64,000 bases of DNA from contig JBCAMK010000019.1 in the NCBI GenBank assembly GCA_038503065.1, positions 930,001 to 994,000 of the forward strand. Reading direction: 5' to 3'. Positions within the stretch are counted from its first letter, which is position 1, and every line of letters starts with the position of its first letter. Shown here piece after piece: positions 1 to 10,600 of the stretch. The position numbers and the translations under genes were made by a program. The stretch is from Paragyromitra xinjiangensis (taxonomy: Eukaryota; Ascomycota; Pezizomycetes; Pezizales; Discinaceae). Below the pieces are notes generated by a model. The model saw nothing but the letters and a program-made list of their open reading frames with translations, had not been told where the DNA came from and searched no databases.

Positions 1-660
1 GTAGAGGCTGGGGAGAGGCGAGGATAGGTGGGAAGAAGGTGGATTTAAAAGCATTGCATTGTGCTTCGAAATTAGGTGCATTGTGTAGGGGTTGTATGGT
101 AGTGGGGGGTCTGCGTCCATTGGTTTGTTTGATGGCTTGCCATATTTGTTTGGGATCGTTGGTGGAGAGCCGTTGGTGCCAGTGGTGTTTTTTGGCTTCA
201 TTGATTTCGGTTTTCCATTGCACTCGAAGGTTTTTGAGGAGGCTTTTGGCGTGTTGTGGTGGGTTGGGTTGTTTGGTTATGTGATTGACGGCGTTTATTT
301 TCCTTTTTAATTTGGAGAGTTCGGTGGTCCACCAGCCTTTGGAGTGTTGGCTGGGTTTCGATAAAGGTATGGCTGTTATGGTGGCGAATTGTATGAGAGA
401 GGTGAGCTGTTCGCATTCTTTGGTGGTTTCACTGGCGTTGGTGGGCTGGGAATTATTGAGTGCTGATTGTCTTATTATGTTGTGGAATTGACTCCAGTTT
501 GCTTTGCTGAGGTTGCGTTTGGGTGTGGCTGTGGGTTTTGGTGGGAGAAATATGGTGGTTGTGATTAGGGTGTGATCAGAGTTATCCCTTAGTCCTTGAT
601 CGGATTGCCACGTTATGAGATATTGTTGTATGTTTTTGAATAGGGTGAGATCGATGATGG
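1..660 (-). pseudogene. LINE A ORF2, middle fragment (interrupted)
   Basis: This is the part of a reverse-strand LINE ORF2 that lies between the endonuclease and the reverse transcriptase core. It aligns by eye with about 30943-31600 of LINE C, roughly residues 198-417 of its ORF2, including the Ser-Lys-Pro-Ser-Gln and Trp-Trp-Thr stretches typical of this linker. The rest of the reverse transcriptase, the RNase H domain and the 3' end lie left of the window. The reading frame was cut by insertion of element J at 660/661 and resumes at 2917. With the reverse transcriptase split from the endonuclease, this copy cannot make a complete ORF2 protein. Confidence 0.8.
648..660. repeat. Target-site duplication of J, left copy
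   Basis: The 13-bp sequence AGATCGATGATGG is repeated exactly at 2904-2916. In the uninterrupted LINE C the same site occurs once, near 31591, which confirms it as the target. Confidence 0.92.
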
Positions 661-687
661 TTATTTATTTATTTATTTATTTATATT
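661..687 (-). repeat. TAAA-type 3' tail of J
   Basis: On the plus strand this reads as repeated TTTA; on the element strand it is a TAAA microsatellite tail abutting the target duplication, as expected for target-primed reverse transcription. LINE B ends the same way. Confidence 0.85.
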
Positions 688-975
688 TCATACTGCATAA
701 ATCCGAAACGGATATGGCATACATATAGAGAAAACCAAACAGAAAACAAAACAAAACGCAACTAACTACCCGATTCCTCCCACTGGGTCCAACTCAGCCC
801 TCTACGGCTAATCTTCAGTTTATGTGTTAATACCCCGATCTAGTGCCCTCTCTCACAGGACAAAACTACCCTGGGCATTCTTCTTTCACCAGCACATGCT
901 TTGTGCCTATAGCACGTCCCTCCAACAATCCGAGCACTGTCAAGGGAGGTGAAGTCGTAAGGGTGGGGGGGAGAC

Positions 976-2460
976 TTAGATTTGCATGCGATTCTGTCTT
1001 TCGCTTGCAGCTAGTCTTGCTGCTGTGAGTTTGAGGCACTCAGGGGAGTTACCACGATGTTGTTCACCACAGTTGGCGCAGCGGAGGATGGTGTGGAGGC
1101 AGGGAGATCCTTTGACATGGCAGGAAGGTTTGCCGCAGGTGTGTGTTGACACTGTATGAGGCCCAGCACAGATGGTACAGATGGGGGTCTTGCTGGTACA
1201 GCGTTGTTGGTGGTGGCCAAAGGCCAGGCAGTGGGTGCATTGGGTGTCCTGTCCAAAGCGAAGGTATTTGGAAACCTTGAGGCGGCGTCCGAAAAGGGAG
1301 AGCCCTCTCTCAAGGGCAGTGGTGGCAGGTTGTTTCCCCTGGATGGTCAAAACCATGGAGGAAGCCTGCTTGCCCTCTCTCTGCTCTGGTCTGGTGAGCC
1401 AGCGAGGGTCGCGCATGAGGGTAGTGCCAGGGTTGAACTGTTCAACCTCTGACCTGATGTGTTGGAATCCTTCTTCGCCAGAAGGAATGGAGGTGGGTAC
1501 GTTGTGCAAAACAACCTGGAAGAGAGTGACTTCTTTCTCCAGGCTGTTGGCATTGGGGATGGTGGATCTCACAATCTCCTCAAGCTTTGATCTCTGCTTG
1601 AGGAGTGTGTCGGAGGTGGTGGTGGTGACAGCAATGAGCTGCACATGGTGGGCAGGTGTAAATCGCACCTCTGCAATCAATGGGCTTTCTAAGGCTGCAT
1701 TGACTGCATTGCGAATGGTAAGTGGGGTAACATCATCAGGAATGGGTAGACCATTCCTGGTAATGATGAGGGTGCGGTCGCGCTTGGGAGGGTTGGTGGG
1801 TGGTTTGGGGGCCTTGGAGGCCTTGGGGGCGGGTCTGGAGGCCTTTTTAGAGGCAACCTGAGCCCATGAGTGAGGTGCAGGTGCTGGGGCAGCTGCTGGA
1901 GGTGGGGGAAGGTTGGCAGTGGCCAGAATGCTAGTTAAAGCGCGTTTCTGCTCCAAGTCTGCCACCTTGGTTGTGAGAGTTGCTACCTTCTCCACAAGTG
2001 CTGGGTCGTTGTGGATGGTAGGGGGAGGTGGGGGGTTCCTGGCTGCCTTCTGGAGGCGTCTGATTTCTCTCTCCAGTTGCTTCACATAGAGGCGATACTG
2101 GTGGAGGTCTCTGGCGATTTGGATCACAGCATCTGCGATCTTGGCTGTGGTGTTGAGGGTGGGAGCCACGAAATCATCCATGCTCTCATGCTCAGACTCA
2201 GACTCTGTCATCTCATGGTCTTGAGAATCAGGAGGGAGTGGGAGCGACTCATAGTCCTGAAGGGCAACAGCAGGACGCAGTGGGAGGGTCTGAGTAGGGG
2301 TCTGCTCTGGGTCTCCATGGTGGAGAGCAGAAAGTCGCGAATTGGGGGGTGTAGTGGGTGCTGTGGGTGTTGTGGGGGTGGTGAATGGCGAAATTGCGCC
2401 AGGAGAGGGAGACTGAAAGCCTCTCCCTCTCCCTCTGCCTCTGGACGAAGAGGAAGACAT
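976..2460 (-). CDS. Gag-like ORF1 protein of half-LINE J
   Basis: An intact 494-residue protein starting at an ATG preceded by GAAG. From the N-terminus it has a Ser/Arg/Gly-rich start, a Pro/Thr-rich and then acidic segment (about 80-105), a basic coiled coil (about 115-190), an Ala/Pro/Lys linker, an RRM-like region (about 235-330), a conserved Pro-Arg-Trp-Leu block (about 360), and zinc knuckles from about 425. The first knuckle is CX2CX3GHX4C, followed by two Cys/His clusters, as in LINE ORF1 proteins of the Tad1/I type. Such proteins bind LINE RNA and form the RNP. It is the only gene of its element. It is clearly diverged from the ORF1 proteins of LINEs A-H, so it is a separate lineage. 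That the frame is open implies recent activity or a need for ORF1 in cis. Confidence 0.9.
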   Translation of the reverse strand: MSSSSSRGRGRGRGFQSPSPGAISPFTTPTTPTAPTTPPNSRLSALHHGDPEQTPTQTLPLRPAVALQDYESLPLPPDSQDHEMTESESEHESMDDFVAPTLNTTAKIADAVIQIARDLHQYRLYVKQLEREIRRLQKAARNPPPPPTIHNDPALVEKVATLTTKVADLEQKRALTSILATANLPPPPAAAPAPAPHSWAQVASKKASRPAPKASKAPKPPTNPPKRDRTLIITRNGLPIPDDVTPLTIRNAVNAALESPLIAEVRFTPAHHVQLIAVTTTTSDTLLKQRSKLEEIVRSTIPNANSLEKEVTLFQVVLHNVPTSIPSGEEGFQHIRSEVEQFNPGTTLMRDPRWLTRPEQREGKQASSMVLTIQGKQPATTALERGLSLFGRRLKVSKYLRFGQDTQCTHCLAFGHHQQRCTSKTPICTICAGPHTVSTHTCGKPSCHVKGSPCLHTILRCANCGEQHRGNSPECLKLTAARLAASERQNRMQI

Positions 2461-2557
2461 GGAGGGGTCCTGAACCGACAGGAGGAGGTGGGGTGTAGTA
2501 GTAGGGCCCTGGGGGGGTCCCTGGCGGAGGGGGAGGGGGTGGAGAAGCAGGAAGTGT

Positions 2558-2903
2558 CAACAACTTCTGCAAATCTGCTCCGATCCGAACGAACGAGAGG
2601 GCGATCGAACGGGCACAGTGAGGGGACTCCAAAAAGCCCGGGGTCGAGTCAATCGGAGTAGTATTGGTGGAGATATGAGGTTTTGCAAAATCTCAAAATT
2701 TGAGGTGTAGGGGGGAAAAGAGGGGTAAAATAGCGAATTCGACAACAACTTTTGCAAATCGAGAGCGACCTCGACGTACAATAGCAGGATCGAACGAGGG
2801 CAGTGAGCTGATTCCGAATAATCAAAAATCTCGTTAATCGGAGTAGTATTGGTGGAGTTGTGACCAAAAAGTCACTTTGGCGTTGTTGTTGTCGGTTGGT
2901 GTT
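2558..2903 (-). repeat. Two tandem 185-bp units in the 5' region of J
   Basis: The block at 2558-2742 recurs from 2743 with many substitutions. Anchors are CAACAACTTYTGCAAATC (2558 and 2743) and AATCGGAGTAGTATTGGTGG (2651 and 2836), each offset by 185 bp. The unit at the very 5' end is shortened to 161 bp. Tandem 5' units that act as promoter monomers are known from mouse L1; a promoter role here is inference. Confidence 0.8.
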
Positions 2904-2916
2904 AGATCGATGATGG
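2904..2916. repeat. Target-site duplication of J, right copy
   Basis: Second copy of AGATCGATGATGG; base 2903 differs from base 647, so the duplication is exactly 13 bp. Confidence 0.92.
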
Positions 2917-3505
2917 AGTTCTGGTTGCCATTTCTGGGGAAGTGTGTGAGGGTTCCTGGGTGATTGATGAGTTGGTAATTGTGATCTTCTAGCCAGTCCA
3001 CGAGTTGGTTGGCTATTAGTCTGGTTCTGTTGATGGAGGTGCGGTGGGTGTCGGTTTCAAATCCGTACCACCATGTGTGGTGTAGATTGGTGTCTGCTAG
3101 TATCATGTGCATGGGGAGGAAGTGATGCATGTTGAGATAGGTATATGTTGTTGGTGTGTGATTGGCGTATATGTTGGAGATTTCGATGTCGCCTAAGGCC
3201 GTGGTGATGATGATGGAGATGGCGTTGTTGAAGAAGGAGGTTGAAATGCGTGGGTTGAGGTTCATGTTTGCATTGATGTAGGTGACGCATTTGGGATTCT
3301 GGTTTGTTGGTGAAAAGCGATGAAAGTTTGTGATGTTTGGCGGTAGGCCCTGGGCTTCTGACCATGGGTCTTGTAATGCGAGTATGGCGAGTTGAGTGTT
3401 AATGTTTGCGTGGTGGAGTACTGAGAGGGTGGAGGCCTTTCCTTTAGCGCAATTCAGTTGTTGCACTTGGGCTATGCCTGTAGTTTGTGTTGTGTGTTTA
3501 ATCAT
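2917..3505 (-). pseudogene. LINE A ORF2, endonuclease domain
   Basis: This encodes about 200 N-terminal residues of the ORF2 protein: an AP-like endonuclease with the start block Gln-Gln-Leu-Asn-Cys-Ala-Lys, a Gln-Asp-Pro-Trp block, the Asn-Leu-His-His-Thr-Trp-Trp-Tyr-Gly block and the His-Phe-Pro-Arg-Asn-Gly block followed by Ile-Ile-Asp-Leu-Thr, where J interrupts it. The expected ATG (3505-3503) overlaps the ORF1 stop (3500-3498) as ATGATTAA, the same arrangement as in LINE C. One acidic residue normally seen in the Gly-Asp-Phe-Asn motif of the other families is here Ala-Asp-Thr-Asn, and LINE C has the same change. Broken by insertion, so non-functional as it stands. Confidence 0.85.
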
Positions 3506-4933
3506 TACGGTTGTTCAGTTTTTGTGCGCGTTGAGCAAGGTAAAGTGCTCTGGTCTTGATTTTCTCTGGGCAGTCGATAGCAGTGTGTTGATTGGTGTTG
3601 CAGCAAGCGCATCTGAGTGGCATGTGTGTGCATCTGGCGCCTCCTTTGCATGTGATTTGGTCGCATTTGTGGTCTTTGGTGTGGTGGGCAAGTGCGCATA
3701 TGGCACAGGCGACTTCTTGCTTGCAGGTGGCGTCGTGGTGTCCAAGTTTTTGACAGTTGCGGCATTGGGTGGTGGGGTTGATTGGGTGGTATTCGCGGAT
3801 TTTGCAGGTGGCGTTGAGGATGTTGAGGTATGTGAAGCCTAGGGTCTTGAGAGTGTGTTTGGCTGGCAGAGCGATGACGATGGAGGAGGCTTTTTTGCCA
3901 ACGCGTTTTTCCTCCGTGGATAGCCATCTCGGGGCTTGGGCCAGTTGTACATCAGGTAGGGCGGCTTGAAGGGCCTTGGTGATGGTAGTGGGAGTGACGG
4001 GTTCAAGATTAAAGTTGAGGGGAACAGCGTCAATGATGAATTTGGACCATCTGCTATTGATTCTGATGTTGGTGATTGGGATCTTGAGGATATTGCAAAG
4101 GTGAGAGTGATTTCATGTTCGTATTGTTCAATGAATTTATCAGCGGCTTCGTTGGGTTTGGTGGTGAGGATGAGGTTGTCGTTGTTGGTTTTGCGAACGG
4201 CCAGGATGCATGTATTGACAGTTCCTAGACGATTGTTGATGGCATTGAGTATGGAATCAGGGGTGGCTGAGGCGGGAAGGGGTTCGGTAAGTTCAATTAT
4301 GATTTCTCTTTTGTCGGTGGTGAAATCGGGCTTGTATAGTGGTTGTATTTTTGGGGTTTTGCGGTTGGTGACGGTGGTGAAGTTGGCTTCGCCAGGTGCT
4401 GTTGTGGCTTTGCTGGCGTAGGTTTCTTGTGCTTTGTTGTTGGAGTTGGAGGGTTTGCTGGTGTTTGTGATGGGAGTTTTGTTGTTCGCGGCAGGGGTGT
4501 TGGCTTTTGCACTTTGGTTGGTTTGGAGATGTAGAAGTCTGGCGTCTAGTGAGCGTACGGTGTTTTGGAGGGAGATGTTTTGGGCTTTGATTTCAGCGAG
4601 TTTGGAGGTGGTGTTGGTGTTCTGGATGTTGTTGAACTTGATTTGTGCTAGGAGAGTGTCCATTTGTCTTTCAGATTCGTCTTTCATTGAATTGAATTGG
4701 CTTTGAATGAACCAGGCAAGATAGTTGGTGGAGGTGGAGTTGGTCATGTTTGCCATTTCTTCGGCGGGAATTTGGGTGAAATTGAGGTTGGAATGAAATT
4801 CCTGACCTCCGACGCTTTCATTATCGTCATGTTCGCTGGAGGAGCTGCTGTGGTTGGAGGCAGGTTTGTCTTCCATTGGAAGGTCTGCGGGATCGAAGGC
4901 AGAGAGGGCAGTACTGCCTTCAGGTGCAGACAT
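3498..4933 (-). pseudogene. LINE A ORF1 (gag-like), frameshifted
   Basis: The ORF starts at the ATG of the conserved start peptide containing Gly-Ser-Thr-Ala-Leu-Ser-Ala-Phe. It has the acidic segment, coiled coil and RRM-like region of its intact relative (32186-33619, LINE C). Near 4095-4110 a small length change, apparently a net +2, shifts the frame within the His-Glu-Ile-Thr block. The Trp-Ser-Lys-Phe, Pro-Arg-Trp-Leu and zinc-knuckle blocks are still recognisable down to 3498 but in other frames. The intact relative is 477 residues; here only about 270 can be read from the ATG. Decayed copy. Confidence 0.85.
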
Positions 4934-5019
4934 GTTGGAAGTTCGGGTGAGGTGGGGGGAGAGGTGGCTGGAGGTGCGTTTGCGCCCAGCAAGGGGTGTG
5001 GGTGTGATGGGTGCCCAAA

Positions 5020-5624
5020 CAAGTCGGATGGGAGTTGCAGGTGGTGATGGCGATACTCTGGGAGGAGTATTGGGAGCCAGGTTGATGGGGGAGCGATGGG
5101 AGTGATGAGTTCCCAGAAGCGAGATGGGGTGTGATGATGAACGAGGCCAAAGAGATAGAGACTTTTTGGTTTCATGAGATTCTGGGAGAGGTGGTTTGTG
5201 GTGTTGAGTTTGCGGTCGGAGATGATGAAGGGAAAAGTAGAAGCGAGGTGGGCGGTCGCTTATTATATACTGCCTTTAGTATGTGGAGTAGAATAGGGCC
5301 CCGGACTGATGGGACAGTAGGAATCAAAAGAGAAGTTCGGGCGAGACAACTGGCGTTGGCGAAGTGACGGACCAAACAAGTCGGACGGGAGTTGCAGGTG
5401 GTGATGGCGATACTCTGGGAGGAGTATTGGGAGCCAGGTTGATGGGGGAGCGATGGGAGTGATGAGTTCCCAGAAGCGAGATGGGGTGTGATGATGAACG
5501 AGGCCAAAGAGATAGAGACTTTTTGGTTTCGTGAGATTCTGGGAGAGGTGGTTGGTGGTGTTGAATTTGCGGTCGGAGATGATGAAGGGAAAAGTAGAAG
5601 CGAGGTGGGCGGTCGCTTATTATA
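5020..5624 (-). repeat. Duplicated LINE 5' UTR with an embedded LTR fragment
   Basis: About 245 bp of LINE 5' UTR (5020-5267) recurs at 5377-5624 with a 357-bp period. Between them, 5268-5325 matches the start of gypsy1's LTR from the LINE insertion point onward but with several substitutions; about 50 bp of unassigned sequence follows. The LTR fragment differs from the flanking LTR, so it is probably carried over from another LTR copy rather than a local duplication. It also creates a 177-codon open frame with no protein resemblance. Confidence 0.75.
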
Positions 5625-5904
5625 TACTGCCTCTAGCATGTGTAGTAGAATAGGGCCGGACTGATGGGACAGTAGGAGCCTGCATCGGTGGGGTTGCTCC
5701 CACATGCAGAGAGCTACCGCATCCCACTGATCTGGTTGATACAGAGGAACCGCATGTGCATAAGCTGACGAGCTGATGGCACATAGACGGCTGCATCTAC
5801 CACTCCGAGGAAGTGGTAGAGTTCTGAATCAACCTGTGCAGTATGCATCAGCGGAAGCTGATAGGCAACGCACTGGCAGCGCTATCTACAGATAATACAC
5901 ATGC
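5625..5904 (+). repeat. Gypsy1 5' LTR, segment 1
   Basis: It matches 33953-34230 of the 3' LTR with only two or three differences in about 270 bp. The LTR start (TGTAACGG) lies left of the window beyond LINE A. The segment ends at the LINE B insertion and continues at 11487. Confidence 0.88.
5894..5904. repeat. Target-site duplication of LINE B, left copy
   Basis: AATACACATGC recurs at 11476-11486. The uninterrupted LTR at about 34220-34230 carries this site once. Confidence 0.88.
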
Positions 5905-5943
5905 CACGACATCGCTGATTGAAATAGCCGAAAACACCAAATT

Positions 5944-6030
5944 CTGCGTTGCAACCGCGTTACACACAGCAAAAAGTTTTTAACTTTACTGCTTCTTTTC
6001 TCACCACTTTTACCCCGCTTCAGGAAATTT
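5944..6030 (+). promoter_or_regulatory. Conserved LINE 5' box (putative internal promoter)
   Basis: The segment has GTTGCAAC, GCGTTACACAC, then AAAAAGT, TTTAACT, CTTCNTTTCTCACCAC and ACCCCGCT. The same ordered words occur at the 5' ends of D, D', D'', H, F and G despite little other similarity in the UTRs. LINEs carry internal promoters at their 5' end; assigning that role here is inference. Confidence 0.45.
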
Positions 6031-6209
6031 ACCTCCTCCTGCATCGGAGCCATCACTCTGGATCCCCAAACTCCCCCCGGGAGATCCCCCTCACCCATCG
6101 CAACCCCAGTGCACTTTGTCCGCGTCCAAACAACCCCACCGAAGGTTGCTGGCCGCATAAGCAGACCTCCTCCCACCTCTCTCCTCCGATCCAACGCAAA
6201 ACTCTTCCA

Positions 6210-7643
6210 ATGTCCCAAGCTGAAGGCTCCACTGCGCTCTCTGCCTTTGACGCAGCTGACCTCCCCATGATGGACAAACCACCCTCCCACCACAGCAGCT
6301 CTTCTAGCGAAGCCGACGAAGATGAAGAAGACATCGGAGGACAAGACTATAACTCCGATATGAACTTCACCCAATTTGCGCCCGAGGAACTTCAAAACCT
6401 CAACCACGGCAAAGCCACCAACTACCTCGCCTGGCTCATCCAGAGCCAAATCGCAGACTTAAAGCTAGACTTTGAACAGCAGCTAAGCAGTCTCAAAACC
6501 CAGATTCAACTCAGCCATAAACAGCACGAATCTTCCCTCACCAAACTCGCCGACATCAAGGCACAAAACATCAGACTCCAAAATGATGTTCGCACCCTGG
6601 ACAACAGGCTACACAGCTTGCAAACAGCAAAAGCCACCCCAACTGCTCCCATCATTCCAACCATCCAAGCCCCCCAATTCACCAACCAAACCAAACCCAA
6701 ACAAGGAGCTCAAACCTCCTACACCAACATCACTGCCCCGGCATCAGGGGAACCATCATTCCAACAAGTCCAAAACAAAAAGGGCAAAAAACCAACACCC
6801 CAACCACTCTACAAACCAGAATACACCACAGACAAAAGAGAAATCATCCTGGAACTCACTGAACCCCTCCCAACAACCATCACCCCCGACGCAATCCTTG
6901 ACGCCATAAATAACAAACTAGGAGCACAGAAAACTTGCATCCTCGCAGTCAGGAAAACCAATGGAGACAACCTAATGCTCCTCACACGTCCCAACGAGCC
7001 AGCAGACACCTTCCTCACACAATACCAACACGAAATCACCTCTGCCTGCACACTACTCAAGATTCCCATCACCAACACCAGAGTCAACAGCAGATGGTCC
7101 AAATTCATCCTGGACAGCGTCCCAACTCACTTCAATGACAAACCAGTCCAAACCGCAGACATCACCAATGCACTTAAAGCAGCTCTCCCTGAAGTCGAAC
7201 TCGCGCAAGCACCCAGATGGCTCAGCACGGAAGAAGGCCGCAAAGGAAAAAAACACTCCTCCATCGTCATCGCCCTACCAGCCAAACACACCCTCAAATC
7301 ACTTGGATTCACATACCTCAACCTCTTCAATGCCACATGCAAAGCAAGAGAATACCACCCCATCAACCCCACCACCCAATGCCGAAACTGCCAGAAACTT
7401 GGTCACCATGACGCAACATGCAAAAACGACACTGCCTGCGCCATATGCGCCCAACCTCACCACACCAAAGATCACAAATGCTCCACTCCCACCTGCAAAG
7501 GAGGAGCAAGATGCACCCACATGCCCCTCTGCTGCGCTTGCTGCGACACCAATCAACACACAGCCATCGATTGCCCAGAAAAAGCCAAAACCAGAGCACT
7601 ATATCTAGTAAATCGCTCCAAAAAATCCAACACCATAAATTAA
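6210..7643 (+). CDS. LINE B ORF1, gag-like RNA-binding protein
   Basis: A 477-residue protein. I chose the ATG at 6210 because the N-terminal peptide with Gly-Ser-Thr-Ala-Leu-Ser-Ala-Phe matches the ATG starts of LINEs A and C and of D' and D''; the frame is open further upstream but has no earlier conserved ATG. It has an acidic Ser/Glu/Asp segment (about 25-45), a coiled coil (about 75-135), a Pro/Gln/Lys linker, an RRM-like region (about 205-300) with Trp-Ser-Lys-Phe, an Arg-Trp-Leu-Ser block (about 335), and three zinc knuckles from about 393 (CX2CX3GHX4C, then two Cys/His clusters). The stop TAA (7641-7643) abuts the ATG of ORF2. Its role is to bind LINE RNA in the transposition particle. 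Confidence 0.92.
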   Translation: MSQAEGSTALSAFDAADLPMMDKPPSHHSSSSSEADEDEEDIGGQDYNSDMNFTQFAPEELQNLNHGKATNYLAWLIQSQIADLKLDFEQQLSSLKTQIQLSHKQHESSLTKLADIKAQNIRLQNDVRTLDNRLHSLQTAKATPTAPIIPTIQAPQFTNQTKPKQGAQTSYTNITAPASGEPSFQQVQNKKGKKPTPQPLYKPEYTTDKREIILELTEPLPTTITPDAILDAINNKLGAQKTCILAVRKTNGDNLMLLTRPNEPADTFLTQYQHEITSACTLLKIPITNTRVNSRWSKFILDSVPTHFNDKPVQTADITNALKAALPEVELAQAPRWLSTEEGRKGKKHSSIVIALPAKHTLKSLGFTYLNLFNATCKAREYHPINPTTQCRNCQKLGHHDATCKNDTACAICAQPHHTKDHKCSTPTCKGGARCTHMPLCCACCDTNQHTAIDCPEKAKTRALYLVNRSKKSNTIN

Positions 7644-10600
7644 ATGACAACCAAATCATCAGGCATAGCCCAGGTACAGCAACTGAACTGTGCCAAAGGA
7701 ATGGCCTCCACCCACTCAGTAACCCAACACGCCGCAACGAACAAAAACTTAATAGCACTCTTACTACAAGACCCCTGGTGCCTACCAACTGGTCTACCGC
7801 CTCAAATTCCAAACTTCACATTATTCGCACCTCTATCACCGAACCCCAAGTGTGTCACTTACGTCAAGTCACACCTCAACCCAATACAAAAATCAACATA
7901 CTTCAACAACTGCCTAACAGTACAAATCAAACTCCCAAACTCAACGATTGACATAACCAACATCTACGCAAACCACCTACCATCATCGCACAATTACCTA
8001 TCCACCAACACCTTCCTACCCAACCACATCATCTGCGGAGACTTCAACCTCCATCACACATGGTGGTATGGCGCCAAAACACATCTACACTTTCCGACCA
8101 TCGACAGGACCAGACCAATGTCCAACCTCCTAGTCTCCTGGCTAGAAGAACAAGCATATCACCTCCACAATCACCCGGGAACATACACACATTTCCCACG
8201 CAACGGCAACAACCCCTCCATAATTGACCTCACACTATCCAAAGGCATCGAACACCTCGCCCAATTATGGGAAAGCGACTCGGGCCTTAAAGATGGCTCA
8301 GATCACGCAACCATCACTACAACATTTGTTCTAAATGCACACACCCACGCCCGCCCCAAAAGGGACATTCACAAAGCAGACTGGGACAAATTCCATCGCA
8401 TAATACAAAACCATCCCATACACAACATGCCACTCACAACCAAAGCGCAAACCACAACAGCATGCGAAACCCTCACTCTCCTACTACAACAAGCAACAGA
8501 GGCCGCAATCCCTCTCTCCAAACCCTCTCAAAAGTCCAAATCTTGGTGGACTAAAGAACTCACCAAATTGCGAAAGGCCCTCAGCGCCACAAACAAACAC
8601 AGCAGATCACACCCCACACCAGAAAACAAACTCACCGCCAAAAATCTACACAAAAAATGGCAAAAAGAAGTCAAGCTCGCCAAAGAACACCACTGGCAGC
8701 AAAGACTCAACACCAGCGACCCCAACACCTTATGGAAAACAATTAAACAATCCAAAGGACGCATTCCCCCCACCAACATCCCTTCACTCGAAAACAAATC
8801 CGAATTTCAGGACAAATGCCAAATCTTCACAAAGGCATTCTTTCCCCCCAACATTTCTACTCCACAACCAATACCACCGCAATGGCTACAACCCCCACAC
8901 ACAAACATCACACATGAACTCCCATATATCACAACAAATCACATCAGCAAACTCCTCGCCAAAACCAACAACAACTCAGCACCTGGCGCAGATGGCATAA
9001 CATACCCAATCATTACCCAAGCGCATCTCGCTGACCCCAACCTCATACCAAAAATTTTCAATCAAGCATTACTACATTCAGTTATGCCACCCTGTTGGAA
9101 ACACGCCCTCATCACTCCAATACCCAAGGCATCCAAACCCGATTATTCCACACCCAAATCCTACCGCCCCATCTCCCTACTTTCATGCTTAGGCAAACTC
9201 CTGGAAAAATGCGTAGCCAAAAAATTAGAGGCCTACGCAATCACCACAGGCGCCATCAACTCCCAACACACAGGAGCAAGAACCTCCATATCCGCCATTG
9301 ACCCCTTAGCCAACCTACTCACCACTGCTCAAGAGTGGCTCGACAGGAAAATCATCAGAAGCAAAAACAAAAGTGGCAACAGGGAAATTAGACCATCCCT
9401 CCTCACTTCAGACATAGAAGGAGCATTCAACTGCGTAATTCATTCACAAATGCTCCACATCCTCCAACATTACACATTCCCTAATTGGATCACCAATTGG
9501 TACAAAGAATTCAATAACAATCGCACAATTTCCTTTTCTTTTAATCAACAAAAGGAAAATCCCAAACCATTCCCGCAAGGCCTCCCACAAGGCTCACCAA
9601 TTTCATCCATTGCATTTACCATATACAGTGCAGCCCTAGACGCCACACCCTCCCCCTCAAACCTCCAACACTCATCCATCTATATAGATGACGATGCCCT
9701 CTTACAAGGAGCTTTCAGCACTAAATTCGCCAACATCACCCTGCAAAACAGATTTATGGGGAAGATCAACAGGGCCAAATACCTCAACATTAACTACTCA
9801 CCCCCCAAAACGGAACTTATACATTTCCTCACAAAAACCACACCCAGGAAACTGGACATTCCACTCATCATACCATCAATCAATCTTGAAATACTACCAT
9901 CGCAAGTAATTAAGTCACTTGGCATCCACATTGACGATAAACTCTCCTTCCTCCCACAAACAGACAAAGCTTCCAACCGACTCAGGGCGATTACACAACG
10001 CCTCAGCACCATGGCCAAAGCACATAATCTCACCCCATCCAATCTCCACCAACTCATCAATGCCCTAGCCATACCCAACTTCTTATGGGGCTCGCCCCTC
10101 TGGTGGACAGGCAAAGACAACCTCCTAGAAAGAATCAAACCAGCCTACCATTCGCTCGCCAGATTAATCACAGGACTTCCACGGCGAACCAAACTTGAAA
10201 AGCTACTCGCGGAAGCCGCCCTTCCACCATTAAACCTCCTACTAGACATGCATACTCAAAAATACGCCATCAGAATTCTAAAGACAGGACCCCACAATCC
10301 AGCCTTCCTCCCCTTAATAAAATTACTACCACAAAACCAAGAATACCAAGGAACTGGACTCAAACGCATCGCCTCACTTCTCACACCATTGTTCCAACAT
10401 TCTCCACCCCTTGAAAACCTTCTCCCTCCCTCCCTACCGATTTACCTTTCATCCGAAAACATTCTCATATCCTCCAAATCTAAAGAGGAAACAGCCCAAG
10501 AACACAAATCCTGGACTGGCACATTAGAAAACGCCTGGCTCCTATACTCCGATGGCTCTAAAGCCGAAGACGGAACTACATCTGTAGCAGCACACCTAAT

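Larger units (their letters stand above)
661..2903 (-). mobile_element. Element J: ORF1-only LINE derivative (half-LINE)
   Basis: A 2.24-kb element on the reverse strand sits between perfect 13-bp duplications inside LINE A ORF2. From its 5' end (2903) it has tandem 185-bp units, one ORF (ORF1), a 3' UTR of about 315 bp, a hairpin (ATCCG, TTT loop, CGGAT, near 710) and a TAAA-type tail. There is no endonuclease or reverse transcriptase and no room for one. Both ends are bounded by the duplication, so this is a complete insertion rather than a 5'-truncated LINE. The organisation is like that of mammalian HAL1 half-LINEs. It presumably needs another element's ORF2 protein to move. Confidence 0.85.
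2904..5624 (-). mobile_element. LINE A, 5' half (decayed, interrupted by J)
   Basis: This is the 5' half of a reverse-strand LINE of the same family as LINE C, with the 5' UTR at the right, then ORF1, then the start of ORF2. It continues at 1-660 beyond J and out of the window. Its 5' junction with gypsy1's LTR is at 5624/5625, the same LTR base at which LINE C is inserted in the 3' LTR. The proteins of A and C differ by roughly 10% by eye. Confidence 0.85.

Noticed and set aside
3396..3842. Plus-strand frames of 100-300 codons over LINE regions (for example 3396-3842, 43330-44340, 55047-55952)
   Set aside because: They are antisense shadows of ORF1 and ORF2; their composition follows from the coding strand and they lack domains.
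5172..5705. A 177-codon reverse-strand open frame
   Set aside because: It is the duplicated LINE 5' UTR plus LTR read through; its internal repeat mirrors the DNA duplication and it has no conserved protein features.
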